12,562 bases of DNA from Euperipatoides rowelli (GCA_003024985.2 PXIH01S0041010.1); one strand, 5' to 3'; positions 1 to 8,316 are shown, numbered from the stretch's first letter. The notes: generated from the letters alone by a model not told the origin. A program made the numbers and translations.

Positions 1-936
1 AATCTTGAAATCCTCATCAAAAATTATTTATTTTACATGTTATTATTACATTATATTAGTAAATCTTTGAAAGTACCCAGCATTGAACCTTTTCTAGCGA
101 ATATTTTTTTTTAGCTGTAATTAGGTAATTAATATTATGTGCTAAGAAAAATTATTATCTTATTAAAAGATTAAGCCAGAAATTGGTACAGTAGGAATAA
201 TAATCACCTGCTGGGCAAAGTTAACCAATCTTTGAACATGTTAATATTAAATTGATTTTTCAAATTTTTCATTTATAAAATTCTGATTAAAATTATTGGA
301 AAAATAAACACTGTTTAAGTTGATTTATTTAAGTTTATTTTATACAATAGGTTTAGGTTATAGACTTATTGATTAACCTTATCAATGTTTATGTTTTTAT
401 TTTATTTATTTTAACTAGCAATTTATTCTAGTTATTTGAATTTAAAGTTTAGAAAGGATTGAGAACCTTGTAAAAAAAAAATTACTTTAGTTGAAATGGA
501 AAAAAATGTTTGCTTTCAAAATCTGTTCATGAAACTAGATAGTTCCAGGTTTGGTTTGAAACAACTTAGATTTAATTTTTTTTCTAATTTTAGTCCATGA
601 TTTTAACAATTTATAACTTCTATTTTCCATTTCTTTCTTGAGGTCAAAATTATTAGGTTATTCATAGTACCGTACAATAAGTCTTGACTATAATTCATGG
701 GCCATCAATAAATCATATTTTATTTGCTGTTTACTCAAATATTTTAGGTAAGGGGAATTAAAAAGCATCTTGATTGTGGTCTGGCATTTTGCTCCACAAT
801 CAACTGAAACCAACCAAATTAATATGCATGGAAAGTTAGCTAAATTAAGTCAAATATAATTTACAATAAAAACATGATGTTTGTAGAATTATTTTCTGTA
901 ATTGGATTTATTGTAGAGAACCATCTTCTCTTATAG
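1..936. other. Non-coding stretch, probably intron upstream of the coiled-coil exon
   Basis: I see no open frame of useful length, tRNA-like sequence or clear repeat. The stretch is A/T-rich with many short homopolymer runs. It ends in pyrimidine-rich sequence before AG at 935-936, one of three possible acceptors for the following exon. Because that exon starts inside a codon, coding sequence must lie to the left of the window, so this stretch is best read as the 3' part of an intron. Confidence 0.5.
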
Positions 937-993
937 TTCAAATGTAAAGGATATGAAACATTCTAAATACAGTTTATTTAAATATTCATTTAG

Positions 994-1119
994 TGAATGG
1001 AAAACAAAAGCCACAATGATTGGTCAAATGGAAGTCCAAGTGAAAGGAATGAAACAGACATGGGAAGACAAAGAAAAAAGGCTTTCAGAAGAAAGGGATA
1101 GGGCCATTGAAGCAGCTGG
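994..1119 (+). CDS. Internal coding exon of a coiled-coil protein (partial gene)
   Basis: This exon encodes about 42 residues, from EWKTKATMIGQ through EERDRAIEAA. They are rich in K, E, Q and M with hydrophobic residues at heptad-like spacing and no proline, so they should form a coiled coil. The acceptor is ATTCATTTAG (AG at 992-993) and the donor GT is at 1120-1121. Both ends are phase 2: the exon supplies the last base of one codon and the first two (GG) of the next. The frame stays open upstream to 937, and two other AG|T acceptors (after 936 and after 972) would give the same phase, so the true 5' edge could be earlier by 21 or 57 nt. The 126-nt length is a multiple of three. The composition resembles long centrosomal, ciliary or Golgi coiled-coil proteins, but I cannot name the family. 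Earlier exons lie left of the window. Confidence 0.72.
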
Positions 1120-1213
1120 GTATATATTGTCAATAAATAATCTTGTTCTTTGCCTAGATCTTGAGGCTTTAATTAAAATAATTTATATAAATAATATTTT
1201 ATTTTATTTTCAG
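1120..1213 (+). other. Short 94-nt intron between the two coiled-coil exons
   Basis: It begins GTATAT and ends in a T-rich tract, TTTTATTTTCAG, a good metazoan acceptor. Reading on from the first exon into it quickly loses the coiled-coil composition and meets a hydrophobic A/T-rich translation, as expected of intron. Removing it joins GG to A to form a glycine codon, and the helical pattern continues without a break (EAAG then IALQKLRSQNEAF). That phase match is the main support for both exons. Confidence 0.75.
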
Positions 1214-1349
1214 AATTGCCCTTCAAAAATTGCGTTCCCAAAATGAAGCTTTCAATAAACAACTAGAGGCGATACAACAAGAATATCAAGCTCAAATATC
1301 TACACTAAATGAAGAGAAGCAACATGAAATTAGAGAAGCTAATAAACGG
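1214..1349 (+). CDS. Second internal coding exon of the coiled-coil protein
   Basis: This 136-nt exon completes the split glycine codon and then encodes exactly 45 residues, beginning IALQKLRSQNEAFNKQLEAI and ending HEIREANKR. The sequence is Q/E/K/N-rich, with leucine, isoleucine and alanine at heptad positions and no glycine or proline inside, so it continues the coiled coil of the preceding exon. The acceptor is TTTTATTTTCAG (AG at 1212-1213) and the donor is CGG|GTAAAT (GT at 1350-1351), which leaves a phase-0 boundary. Together the two exons give an 87-residue uninterrupted helical segment. No enzymatic motif is visible. The product is probably a structural or scaffold protein, but localisation cannot be told from this piece. 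Confidence 0.78.
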
Positions 1350-1653
1350 GTAAATTATTACGTTCACTACATGATGACAAAAATATTACTGTCAAATAAT
1401 GTTCATCATCTTGATTAAATTTAGTGGAACATTTTTCGTATGCAGGTCACATGATATATAAAATTAAGTATTATGGATAAAATTAATTCTAGATTTTTCT
1501 TGCCTCATATAATTCTGGTTATGAATTTTTAAAGAAATCAAAACTGCTAAAATGTGAATCATTTTCTTCATCGCTAACTAAATGTTTCTAAAATAATTCT
1601 ATGTTTTGTTCATTAAAATAAAAATTAAACCTTTCTTTTTTTTCCCCCTTCAG

Positions 1654-1668
1654 AATTCTGTTTCGTAA
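1654..1668 (+). CDS. Candidate 3'-terminal exon, coding part of four codons plus stop
   Basis: The strongest polypyrimidine tract in the window (C/T-rich from 1631, ending CCCCCTTCAG at 1653) precedes AAT TCT GTT TCG TAA. Joined in phase 0 to the exon ending at 1349, it would add Asn-Ser-Val-Ser and stop. AATAAA motifs follow at 1720 and 1760, with T/G-rich sequence after about 1790, as expected of a cleavage and polyadenylation region. The coding part is too short to judge by composition, and other acceptors exist at 1893 and 11958, so this is an inference from signals only. It could also be a decoy splice site inside a long intron. Confidence 0.3.
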   Translation, partial: NSVS

Positions 1669-1719
1669 TTAAAAATGAAATCATTGACTTAAAATTGTAA
1701 GCAAATTGAAAGATATTAA

Positions 1720-1765
1720 AATAAACATTTGAAATTATAGACATTTCTATCTAATGACAAATAAA
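1720..1765 (+). promoter_or_regulatory. Possible poly(A) signals (two AATAAA)
   Basis: AATAAA occurs at 1720-1725 and again at 1760-1765, followed by T/G-rich sequence at about 1790-1813. This spacing fits a polyadenylation site if the candidate exon at 1654 is used. AATAAA is common by chance in DNA this A/T-rich, so alone it is weak evidence. Confidence 0.25.
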
Positions 1766-3380
1766 AGATTTAATTGGTTTAAAAATACCAAATTGCTTTG
1801 TCATTTCTGTTTCAAAAATTATTTTATAATTTTAAAAAGAACCCCATTCTTAAATTACGCTAAAATTTATTTTTGCTTCTGTCCCTGACACAGACCTCAG
1901 AAAAAAGTCAAAACTGATTTATGAACCCACTGTAGCCTACTAACTAGTACCCATTTTAAAGTACCGGTATTAAAAAAACAAAATACAAACAAACATCACA
2001 ATTTATAAAAATGGTGCTTTAGTTGCCTGATTTCATTAGAATTGACTAAGAAAAAAAAAATCTATGTGTCGATTTATACATTTTTGATGGCAAGCAATGC
2101 AATAAATGTGGTCTCTTCAATGCAGAATAAATACTTTCTCACTAATTATTATATAGTAATTAATTATCTTATAGCTATACATAATGAGCGACTGTCAAAT
2201 AATGCATGATGTCAAAATATTATGGTGAAATTCAGTTTTTATTTAACTATTTTATAGATGATATGTGATGATATTTCTTTAGTTAGGCTAAATTACGTTA
2301 GGTTAAATCAAGTCACTGTTCTGTTTTGTGTTTTATAGGAAATAGTTTTGTTGAGAATGTGATCAGAACCATGATCAATAATGTAGGCAAGTGATTTATT
2401 CTATCAATCAATCAATGCATATTAGTATTATCTTGACTTGCAAAAATACATTATTTGTCTAATATAGAATAAGATAAAGATTATGACAACTGAAAACATA
2501 AAAATAAATTTAGATTAGAAGTAAACAAACTAAAATGAATCAATATTCAAATGCAAAAATAGATACCCAATGAAGAAGAGTTTGTGTAGGCCTACCATGT
2601 GAATACTATATGATAAGTATATGCTATAATCAATGCAATTTGAAGAAAATCTAGAAAACTAAGTCCACTAATCAATGTGTAGATGGAATCCAAGATAATG
2701 TTTTCAGTTGTGCTTCATAGAAGTTAGACTAGAAGTTAGACCAAAAAAATATGAACCTCATTACAGCCATAAATCCCTTCCCCCTCATAATTTACATCTC
2801 TTCCTTTTATAATTCACGGTCACCTAAATAACAACATTGGGGGAAAATAATCTTTGTGAGAAGCTAAGTGGGTTGAACATTTTTAGCACCTGCACTTCAT
2901 TTCATAACTAAGCATTTATATACCAAAGGAAGCTGCAGTTAGGTCTTCTTGCCTTCAAAAACAATGAACTAGAGTGTCTTACAGAGTACTTTATAAATAA
3001 AACTAAGAAATTCTTTGACTCAATTAAAAAATTGAAAATACCACTTTTGGCATAATTTTTAAAAATCTACAAGTTCAGAGGTAGCAGCCAGCATAGGTTA
3101 CCAAAAAAAAAAAAAGCTCCCTTGGCTGTTGAAAGAACCCTATACCTAACAAAGATCATGGGAAATCCATAATAGATTACTGAAGTGTGAAATCCTGCCA
3201 TCCAGTGTGTTATTTTAATGTGGGCAGTTTCTATCAAAAACCACAAAATTAGAAGTCTCAATAAACTGAATAAGCATCTGTAAACTCTACATTTCAGCTT
3301 TTGGTACAATAGCGTTTTGATACTGATTGATTTCCTGCTTTGAGTATGTATCATATTAATTTATTGAAAATAACATTGGC
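1746..3380. other. Gene-free A/T-rich stretch
   Basis: I find no supported exon or recognisable element. A good acceptor (GTCCCTGACACAG, AG at 1892-1893) opens into sequence that reaches a stop within eight codons in phase 0. A minus-strand open run at 3067-3354 has no recognisable motif and is within what chance gives in DNA of this composition. One TACCGGTA palindrome (1962-1969) and one GTAGGCCTAC (2586-2595) occur here. Confidence 0.5.
2719..2742. repeat. Short tandem duplication, 2 x 12 bp
   Basis: AGAAGTTAGACT is followed directly by AGAAGTTAGACC, 11 of 12 bases identical. This looks like a small slippage duplication and has no evident function. Confidence 0.6.
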
Positions 3381-3383
3381 AGA

Positions 3384-3745
3384 GATGTAGGATATTTAAC
3401 CTTGTAAAAGAGTCTAATAGTCCTTTAATATAATAAAATTATTAGATTAATATTCTTTTTCCATTTGAATACCGGTGTGTAAACCTAAAATTGAAACTTA
3501 CATCATAGCTATTTTAGTAGATAAATCTCATGTTAAAAATCCCATTACATGATGGATCACATAGATTTTAGGATATGAAATTCCATAAGACTTTGCCACC
3601 AAACTTAAATAGTGCCCTTTTTTCACACGCACACCGGTATGTATTTAACCTTGAAAATTAGCATTACTGGCACAGCCCTTTAGGATATAAATCCCAAATA
3701 GTAGTGGGCCACTTAGATTTTAGGATTAAAATCTCATGTTAAAGC
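3384..3745. repeat. Diverged, shuffled direct-repeat cluster
   Basis: Several words recur at different offsets. CACATAGATTTTAGGAT (3558-3574) matches CACTTAGATTTTAGGAT (3710-3726) at 16 of 17 bases. AATCTCATGTTAAA is exact at 3524-3537 and 3730-3743. ATTTAACCTTG occurs near 3393 and 3643. ACCGGT occurs at 3471 and 3633. The unequal offsets (about 150 to 250 bp) argue for a rearranged or independently decayed repeat family, not a clean tandem array. I cannot name the family. Confidence 0.5.
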
Positions 3746-4441
3746 ATAAGGACTATAGCAAGAGGTAATGTTGCTTGATAAAATACATGTAATATCAAAA
3801 CATTTACCATTGACTAAAGACAAACTGAGAGTTTAAAAAAATATATTGTAAAATATTGACTGCAAATAGATATTGTAGTCATGCAAGATGGGGTGGCCTT
3901 AAAAAGAAAGCACAATTAACTTCTGGAATATGATAGGCCTGGAATATTTAACACAAAATAACAGTTCACTGGTAAGGAATAATAGTGATTGATGAAAACA
4001 AATTTATACCAGAGAATCAGAGAGAATGGTAAAATAATCTGTGAATCAATTACACATTTTGGAATAGAAACTGAAACATTATTTGACAAGGAATATCTGC
4101 TGACAGTAGGCTTATGATAAAAAAATGTGTAGTATCTGAAAAATATAAATTGAACAACTGAAAGGAGCCAGTAAATCAAAGACAAATAGCTTTTCCATTC
4201 AACATGGTGGGAATTGATATATGCTGAAATGCGGGATATTATTTTTACATGGGTTTTTTTTTATATTTATTTAATCTCAAAGACACAATACAATGAAAAT
4301 TTTAAAAATCCCTACCCAAACATGAATGTAGGATATTTTTACAAAAGCTATGATTAGAAGAAATCAGAATATATTAGTGCAAATATATTAACAAAGGATT
4401 ATATACAATGAAAAAACAATAAAATGGGATTATCGTGTGAT
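3746..4441. other. Gene-free stretch upstream of the Gypsy relic
   Basis: Further GGATATT-type words recur (for example near 4232 and 4329), related to those at 3384-3745. A minus-strand open run at 3916-4185 shows no recognisable protein motif. If the Gypsy element once extended leftwards, its RNase H and zinc-binding integrase N-terminus should lie here, but I could not recognise them in any frame. Confidence 0.4.
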
Positions 4442-5034
4442 ATCCTGCTATTAACCAGATGATTGAATGTGGTCAAGCTAAAACATAAGTTGGTTCATGA
4501 AATAATTGAGAAATTAAAAGTATATTTTGCTAATTACGGTCTACTACAATTACTAGTTTCTGACAATATATTATTTAATAGTAACAAGTTTAAAGTGTTT
4601 GCAACACAATGGAACTTTGACCAATCACTATCAATTCAACATTATCCTCACTCAAACAGATTCTCAGAGAGTCTGGTGCGCATAGGTAAACGAATCATTA
4701 AAAAATAAATCAGAAACAAATAAAGACCTAAAGTTGGCCTTACTTAATTATACAAAACAGCCCTCTAGATAATACACAATGCCAAAAAATCTTAGATCAA
4801 AGTGCACATCACTATTAAAATATTAAAACCAAGTCAAAACAATTACATAGAAATAGAATTGGAAAAGGAGAATAATGATAGAAATACCAGAAAAGGAAGC
4901 CTTTGGAACTGAAGAATGGAGATGTTCTATTATGGAAAGAAAAATCTTTGGAACTAGTGATAATGAGAGGAAAATCTGATGCCCCAAAGTCATATGAGGT
5001 AATCATTTGGGAAGAATAATCTAATCAGCGTTGA
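4442..5034 (+). pseudogene. Decayed Ty3/Gypsy retrotransposon integrase, core to C-terminal end
   Basis: The frame at 4463-4706 reads as the second half of a retroviral-type integrase core. It has LNVVKLK, then VHEIIEKLKVYFANYG, then the catalytic-Asp motif VSDN (normally followed by GPQF, here IL-F, one codon short), W-F, HYP-SN, and the catalytic Glu in SESLVRIGKR. The Asp-Glu gap is 34 residues instead of 35. Just upstream, LLLTR-stop-LNVV matches the usual DYYSRW region with Trp changed to TGA. After the stop at 4706-4708 a neighbouring frame gives DLKLALLNYT, the family's LALLNYRNTP block, then LRSK and TSLLK. A third frame (4882-5019) gives the C-terminal KPLELKNGDVLLW and APKSYEVI blocks, equivalent to KPGDRV and PRSY in Gypsy elements. 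Stops and frameshifts make it non-functional. Integrase would insert element cDNA into host DNA. Confidence 0.85.
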
Positions 5035-5037
5035 TAG

Positions 5038-5148
5038 TTTGAGTACCCTACCGGTAATGATTTATTAGCGGAGGTGGACGAATTTAAACCAATTTTTACA
5101 GACATGCCATCTATAAATAACCTCAATTACTCTTTAATTTCTCATTAA
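5038..5148 (+). pseudogene. Possible start of a Gypsy reverse-transcriptase domain (relic)
   Basis: A 36-codon frame contains LLAEVDEFKPIFTDMPSINN, which resembles the region just before the reverse-transcriptase fingers in Ty3/Gypsy pol proteins, where a leader of the form LLEEFKDVFTDLPG-TN is usual. The match is short (about 20 residues), and the following canonical PVR-PY block is not visible before or after the stop at 5146-5148. It lies only a few bases after the integrase relic, whereas in an intact element reverse transcriptase precedes integrase. It could therefore be a second inserted or rearranged copy, or chance resemblance. Confidence 0.35.
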
Positions 5149-6014
5149 TCATGCACCTACTAATTTCACTACTTTTACAACATACATGCAACAAACACGT
5201 AACTTTCTTTGCCCATATTGTATTTAGTCTACAGTAGGCCTACATAAAACTCCATTTTGTTGAAATTTAATGCAATCTTTGCAGTTCAAGTACTTTTGGT
5301 TATAACTCATTTCTGTAACTAGATATGTTGTCTGGGCTAGGGAAAGTGACAACTACAATCAGAAGATTCATTATAATGTCATATCACCATCTTTCTTTTA
5401 TTATGAGTCAAAATTAAGATGATGGAAAGTTATTTTGTGTTGTAAAAGTGAAATAGATTAAAATTAATACCATGAAATATCATTAGTGAGTTATTGTTAT
5501 GATTTATAGATTTATTTTTGGGGGGTCACTATAAATTATACGCAGACATACTTACCCAATAATTTCACTTCACTCCTAACACATATAAACATTAATTTTT
5601 TGTCTCACATTTCATATTTTTTTTTTTAAATCCTAGACGGGGGAAGAGGGACATTTGGAAAACAAGCTGCTTTTAACCTTTTTAGGAATTTCTTTGTATT
5701 TTATTAAGAATAAGCTGATAGATAAGTGCTTAGATAGAGAGCAAAATATCAGATAGTGATGCTCAGTCACTTAGGTTACATTGCTGTTGGTAAGTCTTTT
5801 ATCATTACAAAAGAGATTGTCAAAAATTTAATAGGCATTTTGAGTCCACTAATAAACAACTTTATCAATGCAGCTGGTGAGATCAGAGAAATGCTATGTC
5901 ACTATTGACAAAAAAGTGCTAGTGCTCGAGCACCCCCTGAAAATATTCATAGGATGCAAAGCAATACATATTTTTTAAAAAAAAAAAAAAATTAAAATTT
6001 GCTACTAAAACTTT
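5149..6014. other. Gene-free stretch
   Basis: I see no coding, tRNA-like or LTR-like structure. It contains GTAGGCCTAC at 5234-5243, a T-run near 5620, and a 6-T/15-A tract at 5971-5991. The A tract lies just outside the target-site duplication of the neighbouring SINE, so it is not that element's tail. Confidence 0.5.
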
Positions 6015-6026
6015 AACCACATCATA
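6015..6026. repeat. Target-site duplication of the SINE, left copy
   Basis: AACCACATCATA is identical to 6361-6372. The two copies bracket the SINE exactly, as expected from target-primed insertion by LINE machinery. Confidence 0.85.
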
Positions 6027-6360
6027 ATTTAAAAATTTTATTGCCCTGCCTAACGGCTAAGGAAATCAACTATTTACACTATGTACAATATTTGTATTGG
6101 ATTACAATTTTCTTAAACCGGATACAACAATGATGTCATGTCCGTGATCAGCTCATAGTCCACCATAAATCCAGTTTTTCTTAGAAAATTCTATAACATA
6201 GAGATTAATAATTAGAATAAATCCCCGGAGCCGTACAACGATGAAAGAAAATTATGTCATCCCTCAGCTCCGAGGCTGCCCTGGGATCGAACCTGGTCCC
6301 CTTATATGCACATCTCCAAATCCAGCAGCAGCCTTAACCCATGGACCACCGAAGCTGTAC
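6027..6360 (-). mobile_element. tRNA-derived SINE, 334 bp, apparently full length
   Basis: Read on the minus strand the element starts GTACAGCTTCGGTGG. It has an RNA polymerase III box A (TGGTCCATGGG, 6348-6338) followed by GTTAAGGC, and a box B (GGTTCGATCCC, 6293-6283), 44 nt apart. GCTTCG (6355-6350) can pair with CGGAGC (6272-6267) as a degraded acceptor stem about 89 nt across, the size of a class II tRNA. The GGTTAAGGC-like D-loop is typical of tRNA-Leu and tRNA-Ser. A body of about 240 bp follows, ending in an A/T-rich tail with AATAAAATTTTTAAAT. The perfect 12-bp flanking duplication fixes both ends. Such elements are non-coding and are mobilised by a partner LINE. Part of the head (CCGNAGC-GTACAAC) recurs at 6223-6239, see the separate entry. 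Confidence 0.88.
6223..6239 (-). repeat. Partial second copy of the SINE 5' head
   Basis: CCCCGGAGCCGTACAAC here matches CCACCGAAGCTGTACAAC at 6346-6363 apart from three substitutions and one gap. In the element's own direction it is a second GTTGTACRGCTYCGG, placed about 123 bp after the first, just downstream of the tRNA-like part. It may be a remnant of a dimeric SINE structure or a chance reuse. Confidence 0.45.
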
Positions 6361-6372
6361 AACCACATCATA
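6361..6372. repeat. Target-site duplication of the SINE, right copy
   Basis: AACCACATCATA is identical to 6015-6026. It sits directly outside the element's 5' end. The lack of mismatch suggests a fairly recent insertion, though 12 bp is a short clock. Confidence 0.85.
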
Positions 6373-6390
6373 TTTTGTTGTACTGCAAGG

Positions 6391-6600
6391 CATTCTATAG
6401 GGAAAGTGAGAAAATAATGAAAAAGATTAGAGAATGGGTAATGTAGAAGGAAATGGGAATAGGTTGATAAATCGGTTGGGTTTTTAGGATGGTTGGGTTG
6501 TTTTGGATGGGTAAAAGTTCTATTGGTTCTGTAGGTTAAGATTGAGTAGAGAAATAAGGGTGAATGAGTTACACATTAGAACTAGAAAGCAATTGGTATG
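6391..6600 (+). other. G-rich, C-depleted patch with possible two-tetrad G-quadruplex
   Basis: The plus strand carries many GG and GGG runs and very few C (about three in 6411-6530), an abrupt strand skew. Runs at 6474, 6478, 6487, 6491, 6495, 6505 and 6509 are close enough for a two-layer G-quadruplex. It has no open frame or tRNA-like element. Confidence 0.4.
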
Positions 6601-6836
6601 TTGTAGAGGAGATTAATAGGCTATTTTTTTCTAAATGGCTTACATAGAGAATGACATTGAATGAAAGGTGAAGCCAGTCATAGTTGCAGTCATACTATAG
6701 TACTTGATGCCACAAGATCATACTGAGAAGAATAATGTTGTTTGTACAAACAAAACCAAATGAATATGGAATTCAGGAGTATTAAGCAAGTTATTCAAGG
6801 GAAGAGAGCAATAGGAGTGCTTGTATAATTAGTATA

Positions 6837-6849
6837 AGGTTAAAGGTCA
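6837..6849 (+). promoter_or_regulatory. Nuclear-receptor DR1-type site (one mismatch)
   Basis: AGGTTA-A-AGGTCA is two half-sites in direct repeat with one-base spacing. The DR1 arrangement is known to bind HNF4, RXR and COUP-TF type receptors in animals. The first half differs from AGGTCA by one base. No gene start is visible nearby, so the role is inferred only from the motif. Confidence 0.35.
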
Positions 6850-6970
6850 CACAAAATAATATTTTTTTTAATGATTTAATTTCAAAGAAAATTACTAAAT
6901 AATTCAAATTGGTTTTAAAAATATTCCAAAGAAAAATAAAGTTATTAGAAATGAAGTTAATGCACACTGC

Positions 6971-6983
6971 AGGTCAGAGGTCA
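6971..6983 (+). promoter_or_regulatory. Nuclear-receptor DR1 site (perfect half-sites)
   Basis: AGGTCA-G-AGGTCA is a perfect DR1. It lies 134 bp from a near-perfect DR1 in the same orientation at 6837. A 13-bp motif this GC-balanced is unlikely to occur twice by chance in such A/T-rich DNA, but binding is unproven. Confidence 0.45.
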
Positions 6984-7389
6984 TATTCAAGATTTTAAAA
7001 AGTCATTGTGTTTGAAGTATTTTGCTGACCACAGAATCTTTAATTTTCAAAGATAATAAAACTTAGCCAGGAGTACACTAGCCACGATACAGGGAGGGGT
7101 CATTTCAGCAAATTCAGTATAACTATCTAGTTTATAGAAATTATCGAGAGAAAAAATAATAACTCCATGCGAATCCTTTGTAAGAAAAATAAATATTTAA
7201 ATGAATACTTAGTGATAGTTTTTCATCTCATGATGGGCCAATTAGAGAAGAACAGCAATAAAGATTTAAGTTAATAAAATTATAATTTTATCATTTATTA
7301 ACAAACATATTTTTTATAGTAACTCACTGTTTTTCATAAGTGGCTAATCATTAAATCTTAGTAAAAATTAATTTTCACTAATTAAAAAA
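6984..7389. other. Gene-free stretch
   Basis: I see A/T-rich DNA without a supported open frame or repeat. A single half-site-like GGGGTCA occurs near 7096. Confidence 0.5.
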
Positions 7390-8185
7390 ATCTGCTTCTG
7401 GGAGTACACCCCTTTGATAAAATTTCTGAGTATTAGAATTGACCACCTGCGATAAATCCTCTAATTGTGTCATATATTCACTAGAGAAACTGATGGTGAA
7501 AGATAATTTTTTGATAAATCGCAGTAGAATAAAGATCTACTTTTTGAGCATTTATCTTTCAAGAATTACATCACAGCCAATCACCAACAACATGAACACA
7601 TGACTCAACAAACATGACAGCTCTATTTGAAGCATCAAATAGCCTTCAACCCAGAAACAAACATGAAAAGAGCTATGAAAGGTGGACCGATGAAGAAACC
7701 ATGAAATTAATAGATGTTGGAAAAAATCCTTGTTCATACAATAAAAATTTTAACGACATTTGGTTCACATCATAGTTCTTGTAGAAGGGGATTGTAAGCA
7801 CCAAACTCTTGTCTTTTTCTAATCCAAGTTTAGTCAATGATTCCATTTCTTCATAGTCATTGCCTTTTCATCAACAAAGATACATTGCAGAATCGACAGC
7901 AATAGTAATAGTGTCTTTCTCATAGCTATCCATTGTTTAAAATTATTAGGTTTGACAATAGGAAGTACTAGACATCAAAACAGCACTTGCTTAAAATCTT
8001 ATCAACTCAAAGAAAAAATATTATATGAGTGTCCAATTTCTCTTGTTGACATCTCTCTCAGGGACAAAAATTTCTGTAAAGATTTAATTCTTAGAGATTT
8101 TATCTCCAGTGTGTCCTGGCTTAAACAATATTGATTGTGAATCAACAACAAATGGAAGTGTGTTACCTAAATGCACATTATCTAT
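7390..8185 (-). pseudogene. Possible decayed coding frame, unidentified
   Basis: One minus-strand frame reads protein-like over about 265 codons but carries about 14 stops. The runs are: 33 codons at 8185-8087 (with LPFVVDSQSILFKPGHTGDK), 20 at 8083-8024 (IFVPERDVNKRNWTL), 20 at 7933-7874, and 64 at 7867-7676 (with YEEMESLTKLGLEKDKSLVL and GFFPTSINFMV). Shorter runs to about 7390 include FDASNRAVMFVESCVHVVGD. Several stops are TGA where Trp would fit. I recognise no family. At this base composition about 20 stops would be expected by chance and 64-codon runs do occur randomly, so this may be coincidence. No start, splice site or polyadenylation context supports it. Confidence 0.2.
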
Positions 8186-8316
8186 TTATGACTTAATTAT
8201 AATAAGCAATCAAATAAAATTCATTGCATTGCGTGTGAAAAAAACTCAATTTTTTTTTTATGATAAATAAAATTGAATAATAATGTTAGTAGTTTTATTT
8301 GTTTAGAAATGATTTG

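Noticed and set aside
1894-1917. Exon after the acceptor at 1893
   Set aside because: Phase 0 gives seven residues then a stop; no sequence support beyond the acceptor, so kept only as an alternative.
2280-2310. Telomere-like GTTAGG words
   Set aside because: Only two spaced copies and no TTAGGG tandem run.
3067-3354. Minus-strand open run of 95 codons
   Set aside because: No recognisable motif, hydrophobic A/T-driven composition, and a run of this length is expected about once by chance in a window this size and composition.
3916-4185. Minus-strand open run of 89 codons
   Set aside because: Same reasoning; rich in F, Y, S and L from A/T-rich DNA, with no domain or conserved pattern.
4815-5006. 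Minus-strand open run of 63 codons
   Set aside because: It is the antisense shadow of the Gypsy integrase C-terminal relic on the plus strand.
7952-8134. Plus-strand open run of 60 codons
   Set aside because: No motif recognised, and it overlaps the minus-strand protein-like frame; neither can be confirmed and this one has the weaker composition.
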